DNA from: Solimonas sp041659605
Lineage (GTDB): Bacteria > Pseudomonadota > Gammaproteobacteria > Nevskiales > Nevskiaceae
Direction: 5' to 3'
DNA: 64,000 nucleotides
Assembly (NCBI GenBank): GCA_041659605.1
Contig: JBAZXW010000011.1
Span: 46,864-110,863 of the forward strand
This document shows, piece after piece, positions 1 through 8,516 of this stretch. The notes beneath the pieces are model-generated. The model was not told the origin of the DNA. It did not search any database and saw only the letters and a list, made by a program, of their open reading frames with translations. The position numbers and the translations under genes are program-made. How positions within the stretch are numbered: position 1 is the stretch's first letter; every line of letters begins with the position of its first letter.

Positions 1-251
1 AGACGGCTGTTCGACTCGGTGTTGAGGACACCGTCGAGCATTGCTTCTTCGTTCTCGTTCTTCGGCTGCACTTTGTCCAGCCAGGCGGGATCGACATAGC
101 AGTGGCAGGTCGCGCAGGAGCAGGCGCCGCCGCAGTCGCCGACAATGCCGGGCACCATGTTCTCGATCGCGGTCTGCATCACGCTCTTGCCCGCCTCGGC
201 CTCGATCAGGTGCTCTTTGCCGTTGTGCTCGATGTAAAGAATCCTTGGCAT
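1..251 (-). CDS. [2Fe-2S] ferredoxin, adrenodoxin/putidaredoxin type (3' end outside window)
   Basis: Reading leftward from the ATG at 251, the protein begins MPRILYIEHNGKEHLIEAEA and runs off the left edge, so only about 83 residues are visible. It carries the Cys-x5-Cys-x2-Cys cluster motif (DCGGACSCATC, residues about 44-54) followed by CYVDP, typical of vertebrate-type ferredoxins that feed electrons to P450s or oxygenases. The fourth ligand Cys would lie beyond the edge. It starts 8 bp downstream of the P450 stop, so the two are probably co-transcribed redox partners. A second ferredoxin of the same type lies at 32981-33307, in the same run as a second P450. Confidence 0.9.
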   Translation of the reverse strand, partial: MPRILYIEHNGKEHLIEAEAGKSVMQTAIENMVPGIVGDCGGACSCATCHCYVDPAWLDKVQPKNENEEAMLDGVLNTESNSR

Positions 252-259
252 GACTGGAA

Positions 260-1843
260 CTACGCTTTGGTTGCGGTGAAAGGATAGGAGCCCATGAAGC
301 CGGCCTTCGCCTTGCCGCTGAGCGTGTTGCCGTTGAGTTCGCCCTTGAACTCCACTTTCATCTTCATCGGCTTGGTGATGTGGTTGACCCAGTACACCGA
401 GTTGCCGTCGCGCTTGAAGTCGGCGATCGGCGTGGTCGTACCCGCACCACTCTGCGAACCGATGTAGGTGTTGCCGCTGCGCTCCAGCACCAGCGTCGCC
501 GGTTGCGGACCCGTCGGGCCCTTCACCACCACGTTCCAGGTGCCTTCGAGTGCGACGTCGGGGGTCTTGGCGGCAGTTGCGGCAGGCGCCGGCGCAGCGG
601 GCTTGGGCGCGCTCACCGTCGCGTTCTTGGGCTTGGACCCGACCCACACTGGCAGCGAGTCCCAGCCACGCACGGAGGAGGTCGACGAGAGCACAGCGTT
701 GTCGTAGTCGACTTCCCATTCCGGGAAGCGCTTGAGCACTTCTTCCATCGCCACGCGGCCTTCCAGCCGCGCCAGCGGCGCGCCAATGCAGACGTGGATA
801 CCCTGACCGAAGGTCAGGTGCGGACGCTGCTCGCGGTGGATGTTGAAAGTATCGCCGTTGACGAAGCGGGCCTCGTCACGATTGCCCGCGGCCACCATCA
901 GCAGCATCGCGGCGCCCTTCGGGATCTTCCTGCCGTAGAGCTCCATGTCGCGCATCACCTCGCGCGCGAGGAACGGGCCCGGCGGCTCGAAGCGCAACAG
1001 TTCCTCGATCGCCTGCGGAATCAGGCCGGGATTCTTGACGATGTCGCGACGCTGGTCCGGATGCTCGGACAGGGTCTTGCCCATCCAGCCGATCAAACGG
1101 TTGGTGGTTTCGTTGCCGGCGCCGGCGACGACGTTGACGATATTCGAGATCTCGTCGCGCGTCAGCTTGCGGGTCACGCCTTCCGGATCCTTGAATTCCG
1201 AGTGGAGCAGTTCCGTCATCATGTCGTCCGACGGGTTCTTCTCGCGCCAGCTGATGTACTCCTCGAAGCCGGCCAGCGCCTCCTGCTGGATCGCCTGCTG
1301 GTTGGCGAGATCGATCGGCTTACCAGCCTCGGTGCGCATGCGCGCATCGACCGACTCGCGGATCGCGGCCTGGTCCTTCTCGGGAATGCCCAGCAGCATG
1401 CTGACCGCACGCATCGGCATTTCCGTGCCGAGATTGGTGATGAAGTCGAAGCGGTCGCCGCCGACCAGCGGATCGAGACTGCGCGCGCAGAGCCTGCGGA
1501 TGTCCTGCTCCACGGCCGCCATGCGCTTGGGTGTGATGATCCGCTGCAGCAGCGCGCGGTAGGCCGTGTGCTTGGGCGGGTCCTGGTGGATGAATACCGA
1601 ATCCGGCATCACCGACCGCGCCTTGATGAATTCGAGGATGTCGCCGTGCGCAGAGCTGAAGACTTCCTTGTCACGAAGAGTCGATTCGATATCCGCGTAG
1701 CGACTGATCGCGTAGAAGTCGTGCTCTTCGTTGTAGTACAGCGGCATTTCCTCGCGCAGCCGCTTGTAGGTGGGATACGGGTTCGGGACCAGATCCTGAC
1801 GGTACGGATCCCAGGAGATGCCTGTGGCGGCGGCTGTGCTCAT
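260..1843 (-). CDS. Cytochrome P450 with an additional C-terminal domain
   Basis: The 527-residue protein has all class hallmarks: the I-helix motif GAGNETT (241-247), the ExxR pair E281/R284 and the heme loop FGQGIHVCIG with Cys352. A normal soluble bacterial P450 ends near residue 402 (VWVGS). Here an Ala/Pro-rich linker (about 403-430) leads into about 97 more residues beginning LEGTWNVVVKGPTG. These look like a small beta-strand domain with alternating hydrophobic residues, of unknown role. The ATG at 1843 has AAGGA upstream. Electrons are likely supplied by the ferredoxin immediately downstream. The substrate is not deducible; neighbours suggest a steroid or terpenoid-like compound. Confidence 0.93.
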   Translation of the reverse strand: MSTAAATGISWDPYRQDLVPNPYPTYKRLREEMPLYYNEEHDFYAISRYADIESTLRDKEVFSSAHGDILEFIKARSVMPDSVFIHQDPPKHTAYRALLQRIITPKRMAAVEQDIRRLCARSLDPLVGGDRFDFITNLGTEMPMRAVSMLLGIPEKDQAAIRESVDARMRTEAGKPIDLANQQAIQQEALAGFEEYISWREKNPSDDMMTELLHSEFKDPEGVTRKLTRDEISNIVNVVAGAGNETTNRLIGWMGKTLSEHPDQRRDIVKNPGLIPQAIEELLRFEPPGPFLAREVMRDMELYGRKIPKGAAMLLMVAAGNRDEARFVNGDTFNIHREQRPHLTFGQGIHVCIGAPLARLEGRVAMEEVLKRFPEWEVDYDNAVLSSTSSVRGWDSLPVWVGSKPKNATVSAPKPAAPAPAATAAKTPDVALEGTWNVVVKGPTGPQPATLVLERSGNTYIGSQSGAGTTTPIADFKRDGNSVYWVNHITKPMKMKVEFKGELNGNTLSGKAKAGFMGSYPFTATKA

Positions 1844-1993
1844 TTCTCAATCCTTCGCATTGACGGGCGGTGCGGGTATGGCATGTCCCCTCCGCGGGCA
1901 CCATGCCGGACGCTAATGTACACGCATGTCAATTAGTGCGTAAAGCCCCTCGCCGGCCGCCGCCGACGGATTCGGCATCCGCCGCTGCCAAGT

Positions 1994-3304
1994 TCATGGG
2001 TCGTCTGTGAATTTCAGGCGATGTGCGCGGACGATCTGCTTGCGCTGAACGTCCGTCACGCCCGCCTGCCTGGCGAACTCCGGCCAGCGACTCACGGCGT
2101 CGCAGACTTCTTCCAGGATGGCCTTGTCTTGTCCGCGCTTGAGCATCGCCCGCTTCGCACAGGCGCGAAAATCCGCGAGCGTGAAATCGTCCGCCTTGCC
2201 GTTGAGCGTCATCTGGTGCCGCGCTGTCCAGACTCCGGACGGGTTGTAGCTGTAGGTCACGTCGAAGGCCGGCGCCAGCGACCAGCGACCCTGCGGGTCC
2301 ATCAGGAAGGCGATGTTCTTCACGTGGTCGTCCTGGTTGCGCGCCACCACGTTGAACAGCATGCGGCGGAACTGCTGCTCCACCGCCGCCATCGGCAGCC
2401 CCAGTTCGCGGATCGCCATCAGCGCCTGCTCGTAGGAATACGCACCGGGCTGGTTGTAGTCGTAGTGCGCCAGCGCCCCCAGCGACTGCATGTGCAACTT
2501 GCCCCCGTCCGCCGTGCGGTCGAACCGTCGTGTCATGAAATGCCGCCGGCCGTTCTCTTCCAGCAAGCGGCACTCGCTCATGTCGATGCCCGCTGCCTGC
2601 GCCATCAGCGCGTAGGCGTATTCGATGGCTCCATACCCTTTCGGATCCTCCAGCTCCTTGTCCTTGTTGCCGCTCACGCCATCGAACTTCAGCAGCCAGT
2701 AGCCAAAACCCGCGCCGGCCTGCACCTGCCCCGAGCGCACTTCATGGGTGGTCGGATTCCAGGCGATCAAGGCTTTAGCGCGCGCGCCGCCCGCGGAAGT
2801 GCCGACGCGCAGGATGTCCTGCAGCGCCGCCTTGCGCGCCGCGCTGCGGAAGCTCGCCTTCAGGCCCTTGCGCTGCGTCAGGATCTCGGACGCCAACTCC
2901 ACCAGCGCGCCCACATCCACCTTGCTGGCCTTGCGCGTCCTGGGGCCGAGCACCGGCTTGAACTCGAGCGCGCCGATGCCGCGTGCGCCGATGTAGCACA
3001 GCCGCTCCACCGCGCTGAACCCCTCTGGCTTGCGCCCCTGCAACACCAGCCATTGGTCGATCAGTGCATTGCCGAAGCGATCCGGCAGCGAATCCGCGAG
3101 CAAGCCCGGCAGGCCATGAAACGTCGCGCGCGGCAGTTCCGGAAAGCTGTAGACGCGCCGCGCCAGCGGCATGCGCAACGGGGAGAGCTCGATACCGCTG
3201 TCGGTGAACGCCGGTACGTATTCGAACGCCGCGGCCGCAGCGGCCTCGTTCTGCGTCACGGCACCGATGGTGCGGCCCCACATCAGGACTTCCGCAATCG
3301 TCAT
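1994..3304 (-). CDS. hipA: HipA-type serine/threonine kinase toxin
   Basis: The 436-residue protein has the HipA fold. The N-terminal subdomain contains RVYSFPELP and LPGLLADSLPDRFGN (about 50-80). A glycine-rich ATP loop GTSAGGARAK lies at 168-177, the catalytic NQDDHVKN at 323-330, and the metal-site APAFDVTYS near 344-352. In E. coli, HipA phosphorylates glutamyl-tRNA synthetase and induces persistence; the target here is unknown. The ATG at 3304 overlaps the hipB stop by 4 bp (ATGA), which indicates translational coupling to the antitoxin. All kinase motifs look intact, so the toxin is probably functional. Confidence 0.93.
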   Translation of the reverse strand: MTIAEVLMWGRTIGAVTQNEAAAAAAFEYVPAFTDSGIELSPLRMPLARRVYSFPELPRATFHGLPGLLADSLPDRFGNALIDQWLVLQGRKPEGFSAVERLCYIGARGIGALEFKPVLGPRTRKASKVDVGALVELASEILTQRKGLKASFRSAARKAALQDILRVGTSAGGARAKALIAWNPTTHEVRSGQVQAGAGFGYWLLKFDGVSGNKDKELEDPKGYGAIEYAYALMAQAAGIDMSECRLLEENGRRHFMTRRFDRTADGGKLHMQSLGALAHYDYNQPGAYSYEQALMAIRELGLPMAAVEQQFRRMLFNVVARNQDDHVKNIAFLMDPQGRWSLAPAFDVTYSYNPSGVWTARHQMTLNGKADDFTLADFRACAKRAMLKRGQDKAILEEVCDAVSRWPEFARQAGVTDVQRKQIVRAHRLKFTDDP

Positions 3305-3684
3305 GGCTCCCACACCCAGCGCTTGCGCTTCGACGGCGCCTCCGCGTCGGTGCGTGGCTTGGGCACCCCATCCGGATCCGTGCGCCGGGAAGCTCGCTTG
3401 CGCGTCCGTCCCCTGAGCTTGAGCTGCTCCACCGGACTGGGCGCCGGTTCGGCCAGCAGCTGCTCCAGCCAGTCCCTCAAACCCAGTACCAGGCAGACAC
3501 GGATGAACGCCGAGAGCCGCGTCGCCGCGGCGCCCGCCTCCAGGCGTTCGATGGTGCGCTTGGGCACCCCCGCCTGCTCCGAGAGATCGGCCTGCGTGAG
3601 ATTGAGCGACAGCCGACGCGCCGTCAGGCGCGCACCGACCTCGCGCAGTGTGGTCGAATCCGAGACATGGATATTGACATTCAT
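3301..3684 (-). CDS. hipB: HipB-type XRE antitoxin/repressor
   Basis: The 127-residue protein has a helix-turn-helix of the Cro/CI (XRE) family (TLREVGARLTARRLSLNLTQ into LSEQAGVPKRTIERLEAG, residues about 10-50) and a long basic C-terminal tail rich in Arg/Lys/Pro. It should bind HipA and repress its own promoter. I chose the ATG at 3684 because an upstream in-frame start at 3714 would put operator 1 (3688-3703) inside the coding region. There is no strong Shine-Dalgarno; a TTGACA at 3717-3722 would start transcription only a few bases before the ATG, so the message may be nearly leaderless. It overlaps hipA by 4 bp. Confidence 0.88.
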   Translation of the reverse strand: MNVNIHVSDSTTLREVGARLTARRLSLNLTQADLSEQAGVPKRTIERLEAGAAATRLSAFIRVCLVLGLRDWLEQLLAEPAPSPVEQLKLRGRTRKRASRRTDPDGVPKPRTDAEAPSKRKRWVWEP

Positions 3685-3687
3685 AAT

Positions 3688-3779
3688 TCGCCAATACTGG
3701 CGACCAGACGTCACTATGTCAACTTAGTCGCCGTTTACGGCGATTACACTAGTACAATATAACTCGCCATTACTGGCGT
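3688..3779 (-). promoter_or_regulatory. Three hip operators and hipBA promoter
   Basis: Three copies of a 16-bp inverted repeat (half-site TCGCC, centre of six, mirror GGCGA/T) lie at 3688-3703, 3728-3743 and 3764-3779. Their centres are about 40 and 36 bp apart. The leftward promoter candidate is TTGACA (complement of 3717-3722), with a poor -10 falling inside operator 1. HipB dimers bind repeated operators of this kind in E. coli. Occupancy of operator 1 would cover the -10 and the start region. Confidence 0.85.
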
Positions 3780-3845
3780 ATACACGACTCAACACTTCCG
3801 GCGCCCACCGGTCAGTTCTTCCGAGACCTCGAAAACCGGAGCGTT

Positions 3846-5021
3846 TCAGGCGGGTAACTCCACCTCCGCCCGGGCGGTTGCCATGACGGCTCCGTCCTGG
3901 TTCGCCATCCGGCATTCGACCTGCGCAAGGCGGCGACCGTCGCCGTCGACGAGCTTGTCGACGACTTTGCCCGTCATGACCGTGATGTCGCCGGTAAAGG
4001 CCGGACCGCGGTACTGGGCATTGCAATGCACGACCTGGCCCCACTCGCCCGCCCAGCCCGCCAGGTAGTCGAGGATCCAGGCGCCCATCGATGCACCATA
4101 GCCATAACCCCTGGGCATGCCGATGTAGCGGGCCCAGCGCGGGAACAAGTGCCCGCGTGATGGTCCCATGTAGGCACCATCGGTATTTTCGGGGTTCACC
4201 CTTTCCTCGACTGGATTCATCTCCCAGCCGGCCATCGGGCCGGTATAGCCGAGCTTGGCGGGGTCGGAGTCCTGATTGCGATGTGCGCTGCCCCAGATGT
4301 TCATCAGGTAGCCGCGCCATTCGGTGGCGAAGCTAGCGATGCTGTGCGGGCCGATGACTCTCGCCGGCAAACCATCGCCCGCATTCACGACGTCCCAATG
4401 CCGCCGCGCGTGGCCGAAAGTCTGCAGCGCGCGGATGTACTCCAGTTTGCGCTCCTCGATTTCGGCCAGTTGTTCATCGCTCCAGTCCGGGTCGTTCCCG
4501 GCTTCGATGGATCCCTTTTCCCGGGCCATTTCCCGGGCCGTATCGGCACGGTAGCGGATACAGGTAGAGCGCTGCTTGGCGAACAGTGTGCCGTCCTGTT
4601 TGTAATAGAGGTTGTCGCCTCTCTGGAAGCACGTGGGGCCGGCGAACTTTGTGTCCTTCACGACATAGTCGTACGGGATCTTCTCGTGAGTGACGCGGTC
4701 GCCGGCGAACAGCCGCGGCCCGTAGAACCACCACTCGTCGCCGCCGAAGATCAGATGGGATTCCGGGATCCTCCCGACCGAGGACGGGCAGGCGCCATGC
4801 CCTTCGCCGGCAGCGATCGTGAAAGACTGTGGTGCCACCATTCGGCTGAAGCGTGAGGTCGCCGCAAAATCGTGATCGTAGTGCAGAAGATTGGGATAGT
4901 GCATCGCCTGCGCCCAGCGCCGGAAGTCGTTGTTGTGCAGTTCTTCCTTCAGGCTCCAGGGCGTCAGCGGCTTGCCCATGTAGCGGTCGAGATCCGAGCA
5001 ATCGAGCGACTTGTCCGACAT
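3846..5021 (-). CDS. MaoC-like/FAS1-type acyl-CoA dehydratase-family protein (double hotdog)
   Basis: The 391-residue protein looks like a fused double-hotdog hydratase. The N-terminal half (about 10-190) resembles FAS1-like dehydratase domains (MHYPNLLHYDHDFAA, HLIFGGDEWWFYGP, GDRVTHEKIPYDYVVKDTKFAGP). The C-terminal half (about 230-391) has a second hotdog ending GDITVMTGKVVDKL and VECRMANQDGAVMATARAEVEL. Such proteins hydrate or dehydrate 2-enoyl-CoA intermediates in side-chain or ring beta-oxidation. GGAGAGGATC precedes the ATG. It is the last gene of the leftward operon that begins with the TauD gene at 9329. The hip promoter lies just downstream. Confidence 0.8.
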   Translation of the reverse strand: MSDKSLDCSDLDRYMGKPLTPWSLKEELHNNDFRRWAQAMHYPNLLHYDHDFAATSRFSRMVAPQSFTIAAGEGHGACPSSVGRIPESHLIFGGDEWWFYGPRLFAGDRVTHEKIPYDYVVKDTKFAGPTCFQRGDNLYYKQDGTLFAKQRSTCIRYRADTAREMAREKGSIEAGNDPDWSDEQLAEIEERKLEYIRALQTFGHARRHWDVVNAGDGLPARVIGPHSIASFATEWRGYLMNIWGSAHRNQDSDPAKLGYTGPMAGWEMNPVEERVNPENTDGAYMGPSRGHLFPRWARYIGMPRGYGYGASMGAWILDYLAGWAGEWGQVVHCNAQYRGPAFTGDITVMTGKVVDKLVDGDGRRLAQVECRMANQDGAVMATARAEVELPA

Positions 5022-5057
5022 GATCCTCTCCTGCGTTGCACGCGTACGAGGCGCGGA

Positions 5058-5468
5058 TCAGCGCATTGCCTTTTCGACCAGCGGCCACAGGACACGGTCC
5101 GCCAGGATGTTGCAGAAGTACTCGTTGCCCCGGCTGATCTTGCCGTCGCGCAGGGTGAAGACCATGCAGTACTGGTTGTTGTAGTCCTGCCCGTCGATGG
5201 TCTTCGCGCGGCCTTCGAATTCGACGGCGACGCGATCGCCTTCGGCGGTCACGCTCCTGATCTCCGGGTTGAGTCCGGTGGGTATCAGCTGTTTCAGCGC
5301 GCCGATGGTGCCGACGATGGTCGGGTACTCGCGGATGCCGGCAAACTTGCCGAAGCCCTTGGCGTCGGTGATCGCGTCCGGGTTCAGGCACGCAGCCGAC
5401 GCCTCGGTTTCGCCGGCGCAGAACGCGCGGATGAATTCGAGTACGACCTGCTTGTTGTGCTCGCTCAT
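5058..5468 (-). CDS. SnoaL/NTF2-like protein
   Basis: This 136-residue cone-fold protein (MSEHNKQVVLEFIRAFCAGE at the N-terminus, NQYCMVFTLRDGKISRGNEYFC near the C-terminus) belongs to the SnoaL/limonene-epoxide-hydrolase/ketosteroid-isomerase-like superfamily. The pattern of an initial helix, central Asp/His-lined pocket and DGKI..xxEYF strand is typical. Superfamily members isomerise, cyclise or hydrolyse small hydrophobic substrates. The exact reaction cannot be read from sequence. It lies in the leftward TauD operon, 36 bp before the MaoC-like gene, with AGGAGAAAG before its ATG. It is one of five such proteins in the window. Confidence 0.75.
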   Translation of the reverse strand: MSEHNKQVVLEFIRAFCAGETEASAACLNPDAITDAKGFGKFAGIREYPTIVGTIGALKQLIPTGLNPEIRSVTAEGDRVAVEFEGRAKTIDGQDYNNQYCMVFTLRDGKISRGNEYFCNILADRVLWPLVEKAMR

Positions 5469-5489
5469 GAGTGTCTTTCTCCTGGCCTG

Positions 5490-6017
5490 TCAGGATGCAG
5501 GCGAAGCGCGGAACGCGAGAACTTTCTGCCACAGCGACCGTAGCCAGCCAACGAAGCGCGACCTGAACGTGGGCCTTGGCAGACCTTCGATCTCTGCGCG
5601 CAGATTCTCGGCGAACGCCCGGGCCAACTGCGGCAGCAGCGGCCGGCTCACCGCTTCCCACATCGGCGCCATCTGTCCGCTGCCCTGCACCTGCAATTCG
5701 AGACAGATCTCGGTCTCGGCCGTTCCCTTCCTGCTGGCGCGGTACCTGCCGGTGCCCTGTACCGGATCAGACGCGAGCCGGAACGCGAACCGCACCCCGT
5801 CCGGCTCCGCCCACTCCTGCACCTGCACCTGCACGACGACCGTCTTCATCAGGCCGCCGGCACCGACCTTGATCGTCCAGTCCGACTCGTCGCGACTTTT
5901 CACCGCGCATTCGCGGCAGCCCGGGAACAGGTGCGCCCAGCGCTCAATGTCCTGGACATAGTTCCAGATCTCGCCGATGCCGGAACGGATGATGATGGCG
6001 TGCTGCGCTTCAATCAT
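5490..6017 (-). CDS. SRPBCC (START/Bet v1-like) family protein
   Basis: The 175-residue protein begins with the SRPBCC signature IEAQHAIIIRSGIGEIWNYV and continues DIERWAHLFPGCRECAV, like polyketide cyclase/CoxG-type proteins. The helix-grip fold binds hydrophobic ligands and can act as lipid or sterol carrier, cyclase or oxygenase accessory protein. The C-terminal 40 residues are basic (RPTFRSRFVGWLRSLWQKVLAF) and could associate peripherally with membrane. It lies between the flavoprotein and NTF2-like genes in the same leftward operon. I cannot name a substrate. Confidence 0.75.
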   Translation of the reverse strand: MIEAQHAIIIRSGIGEIWNYVQDIERWAHLFPGCRECAVKSRDESDWTIKVGAGGLMKTVVVQVQVQEWAEPDGVRFAFRLASDPVQGTGRYRASRKGTAETEICLELQVQGSGQMAPMWEAVSRPLLPQLARAFAENLRAEIEGLPRPTFRSRFVGWLRSLWQKVLAFRASPAS

Positions 6018-6029
6018 GGCTGTTCCGGC

Positions 6030-7739
6030 CTACTGTGGCGGCTTGCCGCCGAGTCTTGCCAGTTCCTTTTCCAGCAGATCGCTGGGGCGACCGGCCGCGT
6101 GCCGTCCAGCCAGATAACCATGCGTCATGCCGCGTGCGTTGGTCAGACCGCTCTGCATGATGGCGCCGTTGTCCATGCGCGCGACCGAATTGCCGGCCAC
6201 GTACAGGCCGGCGATCGGCCGGTCGTTCCAGTCCACTGCGCGGCAGTGCTCGTCCGCTCGAATGCCGGTGGAGGTGATGCCGCCGCCGCCCATGCGATGC
6301 AGCGGGATGGCGTAGTACGGCGGCTTGCTCAACGCGCCGAGGTTCGGATTGGGCTTCTGCTTCGCGTCGCCGACCATCAGCCGGCCCCACAGGAAGCTGC
6401 CGCGATCGAACTCTTCGTCCTTGCCGCTCGCGCTGTAGGCATTGAAGCGCTGCACCGTTTCGGCCAAGCCCTGTGCGGCGATGCCGGTCTTCTGCGCCAG
6501 CGCCTCGAGACTGTCCGCCGACACACCCAGACCATCCGGAAGCGTCTGCCCCGGCATCACCGAGCCGAGCGGGTACTTGTCGCGCGCCTGCTGATCGAGC
6601 ACCAGCCAGCACGGATAGTTGGGGTGCGTCTGGGTCGTCGCGTCGATCACTTCCAGACCGTAGTACACGGAGCGATAGAACGCCTCGTTGGAAAAGCGCC
6701 GCCCCTTCTGATTGACGACGATCGTATGCGGCAACCCCATGAACGGCAGCGCGCCGCGCCACAGCGGCACGCCGTCCTCCTGTTCCTCTCCCGGCACCTG
6801 GATGCCCAGCATGGATGGATCCGGCACACGCGCGATGCGGGCACCGGCCTGTCCGGCCAGACGCAGGTGCGCGCCGTCGATGGCGGGCATCACCATCGAA
6901 ACCGGATCGATCTGATGGCTCAGGGTCTTGGCGAACTCGCGGTTGCGCTCGTAGCTGCTCACCGCGATCACCACGCCGCGGTTGGCCTTCACGACCACAT
7001 CCTTACCGTCCTTGATTGCGCGCAGGCCGGTGATGCGCTCGCCGTCGCCGAACAACTCGACCACGCTCGTGCCGGTATGAATCGGGATCTTGCGGTCCAG
7101 CGCGCCCTTGACGTACCAGGCCGCGAGCCCCGGACCGGCGCAGCGCTCGTCCTTGGCCATGCGCTCGCCCATCACGCTGTAATCCCAGTTCAGCATGTTG
7201 GCGAGGCCGCCGTTGTCGAAGATGTCGGCGTGCACCATCGCGTACGGCACGTGCGGCGAGACGCGCACCTTGTGCTGCCATTCGCCCAGCGTGGCGGCCG
7301 GGAAGGGTTCGACCTCCAGGTAACGGCCTTCCGGCTTGCTGTGCTCGATGTGCGGATAGTAGTAGTCCGGCAGATGCCGGATATTGATCATCTTCAGGCC
7401 GATGCGATCGGCAAAGAACTTCAGCGCGACAGGGCCATGCACCGCCTGGTTGAAGATCATGCGATCGTCGCCGTAGCCCATCGACAGGCGCCTGATGTAG
7501 CGATAGCCGCTCTCCGGCGAATCCTCGACGCCCTGCGCAGCGGCGAAGTGATTGCCGGGAATCCACAGTTCGCCCATCGAAAACGCCGTCACGCCGCCGA
7601 GCTTGTCGGACCGTTCCAGCACCAGCGCGCGCGCGCCGAACTCGTGCGCCGTGATGGCGGCCGTCAGGCCGCCGCCGCCGGAGCCGACGGCCACGACATC
7701 GGTTTCGATGTCCCAGTTCTTGGGAAGATTCTTGATCAC
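6030..7739 (-). CDS. FAD-dependent oxidoreductase, KsdD/fumarate-reductase flavoprotein family
   Basis: The 569-residue protein has an N-terminal dinucleotide-binding motif VVAVGSGGGGLTAAITAHEF (about 15-34) followed by an LERSDKLGG strand. It ends with the family signature GLYVAGNSVARMDNGAI. It starts at GTG 7739 with GGGGAG upstream. It belongs to the superfamily of 3-ketosteroid delta-1 dehydrogenases and fumarate reductases. However, it lacks the YPGxG segment that supplies the KstD active-site Tyr and Gly and is present in the copy at 31211-32950. A different dehydrogenation or reduction is therefore likely. It is the third gene of the leftward TauD operon. Confidence 0.85.
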   Translation of the reverse strand: MIKNLPKNWDIETDVVAVGSGGGGLTAAITAHEFGARALVLERSDKLGGVTAFSMGELWIPGNHFAAAQGVEDSPESGYRYIRRLSMGYGDDRMIFNQAVHGPVALKFFADRIGLKMINIRHLPDYYYPHIEHSKPEGRYLEVEPFPAATLGEWQHKVRVSPHVPYAMVHADIFDNGGLANMLNWDYSVMGERMAKDERCAGPGLAAWYVKGALDRKIPIHTGTSVVELFGDGERITGLRAIKDGKDVVVKANRGVVIAVSSYERNREFAKTLSHQIDPVSMVMPAIDGAHLRLAGQAGARIARVPDPSMLGIQVPGEEQEDGVPLWRGALPFMGLPHTIVVNQKGRRFSNEAFYRSVYYGLEVIDATTQTHPNYPCWLVLDQQARDKYPLGSVMPGQTLPDGLGVSADSLEALAQKTGIAAQGLAETVQRFNAYSASGKDEEFDRGSFLWGRLMVGDAKQKPNPNLGALSKPPYYAIPLHRMGGGGITSTGIRADEHCRAVDWNDRPIAGLYVAGNSVARMDNGAIMQSGLTNARGMTHGYLAGRHAAGRPSDLLEKELARLGGKPPQ

Positions 7740-7750
7740 GTGTTCTCCCC

Positions 7751-8509
7751 TCAGGTCAGAAACCTGCCGCCGTTGACGCTGATCGTCTGGCCGGTGACGT
7801 ATCCCGCCTCTTCGCTGGCCAGCCAGGCGACCGCGCCGGCGATATCATCCGGCGAGCCCGCGCGTTTCATCGGTGTGGTCTTCGCGAAGTCTTCGATGTC
7901 GATCGGCGATTCGCGCAGCATCGGCGTGTCGATGAAGCCCGGCGGGATGTTGTTGACGGTGACGCCGGTCGGCGCCAACTCGACCGCCAGTGCGCGGGTC
8001 AGGCCGACCAACCCGTTTTTGGCAGCGACGTAGTGCGACATGGTTGCGCCGCCGGTCTGTACCGACGACGACGAGATGTTGATGATCCGCCCCCATCCCG
8101 CCGTCAGCATGTCCGGCAGGATTTCCTGCGTGCACAGGAACGGCCCTTTCAGGTTCACGCTGAGCATCCGGTCCCACTGCGCTTCGCTGATGGACAGAAA
8201 CTTCTCGAAGCCGACGATGCCGGCGTTGTTCACCAGGACCGCAACCGGACCCAGGGCCTCCCGCGTCTGCCGCGCATTGCGGGCGATCTCGACGGCACTG
8301 GACGCATCTCCGACGCAGGCCAGGGCACGCCCGCCCGCAGCTTCAATCGCCGCGCACGTTTCCGCGACGCCTTCCGCGCGCTGATCCCAGAGGGACAGCA
8401 AGGCGCCCTCGCGCGCCAGGCGCAAGGCGACCGCACGCCCGATTCCACGACCGGCGCCCGTGACGATGGCGACCTTGCCTGCGAGCGAACCTTTTGCGCG
8501 CGAACTCAT
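7751..8509 (-). CDS. Short-chain dehydrogenase/reductase
   Basis: This classical SDR of about 252 residues has TGAGRGIG cofactor motif near residue 18, NNAG near 95, catalytic Ser in INISSSSVQTGG and YVAAK active-site motif. An Asp follows beta-2 (LWDQRAE), which favours NAD(H). It ends in the usual GQTISVNGGRFLT. I chose the ATG at 8509, 7 bp after the TauD stop. A TTG at 8524 with GAGGA at good spacing, but overlapping the TauD stop codon, is an alternative. It probably oxidises an alcohol produced by the oxygenases of this operon. Confidence 0.9.
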   Translation of the reverse strand: MSSRAKGSLAGKVAIVTGAGRGIGRAVALRLAREGALLSLWDQRAEGVAETCAAIEAAGGRALACVGDASSAVEIARNARQTREALGPVAVLVNNAGIVGFEKFLSISEAQWDRMLSVNLKGPFLCTQEILPDMLTAGWGRIINISSSSVQTGGATMSHYVAAKNGLVGLTRALAVELAPTGVTVNNIPPGFIDTPMLRESPIDIEDFAKTTPMKRAGSPDDIAGAVAWLASEEAGYVTGQTISVNGGRFLT

Positions 8510-8516
8510 GACTGGA

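Noticed and set aside
2021..3727. Rightward open frame opposite hipBA
   Set aside because: It is an antisense shadow; the leftward strand carries intact HipA and HipB motifs and operators.
6030..7739. Calling this flavoprotein a 3-ketosteroid delta-1 dehydrogenase
   Set aside because: It has the fold and FAD motif but not the YPGxG active-site segment present in the other copy.
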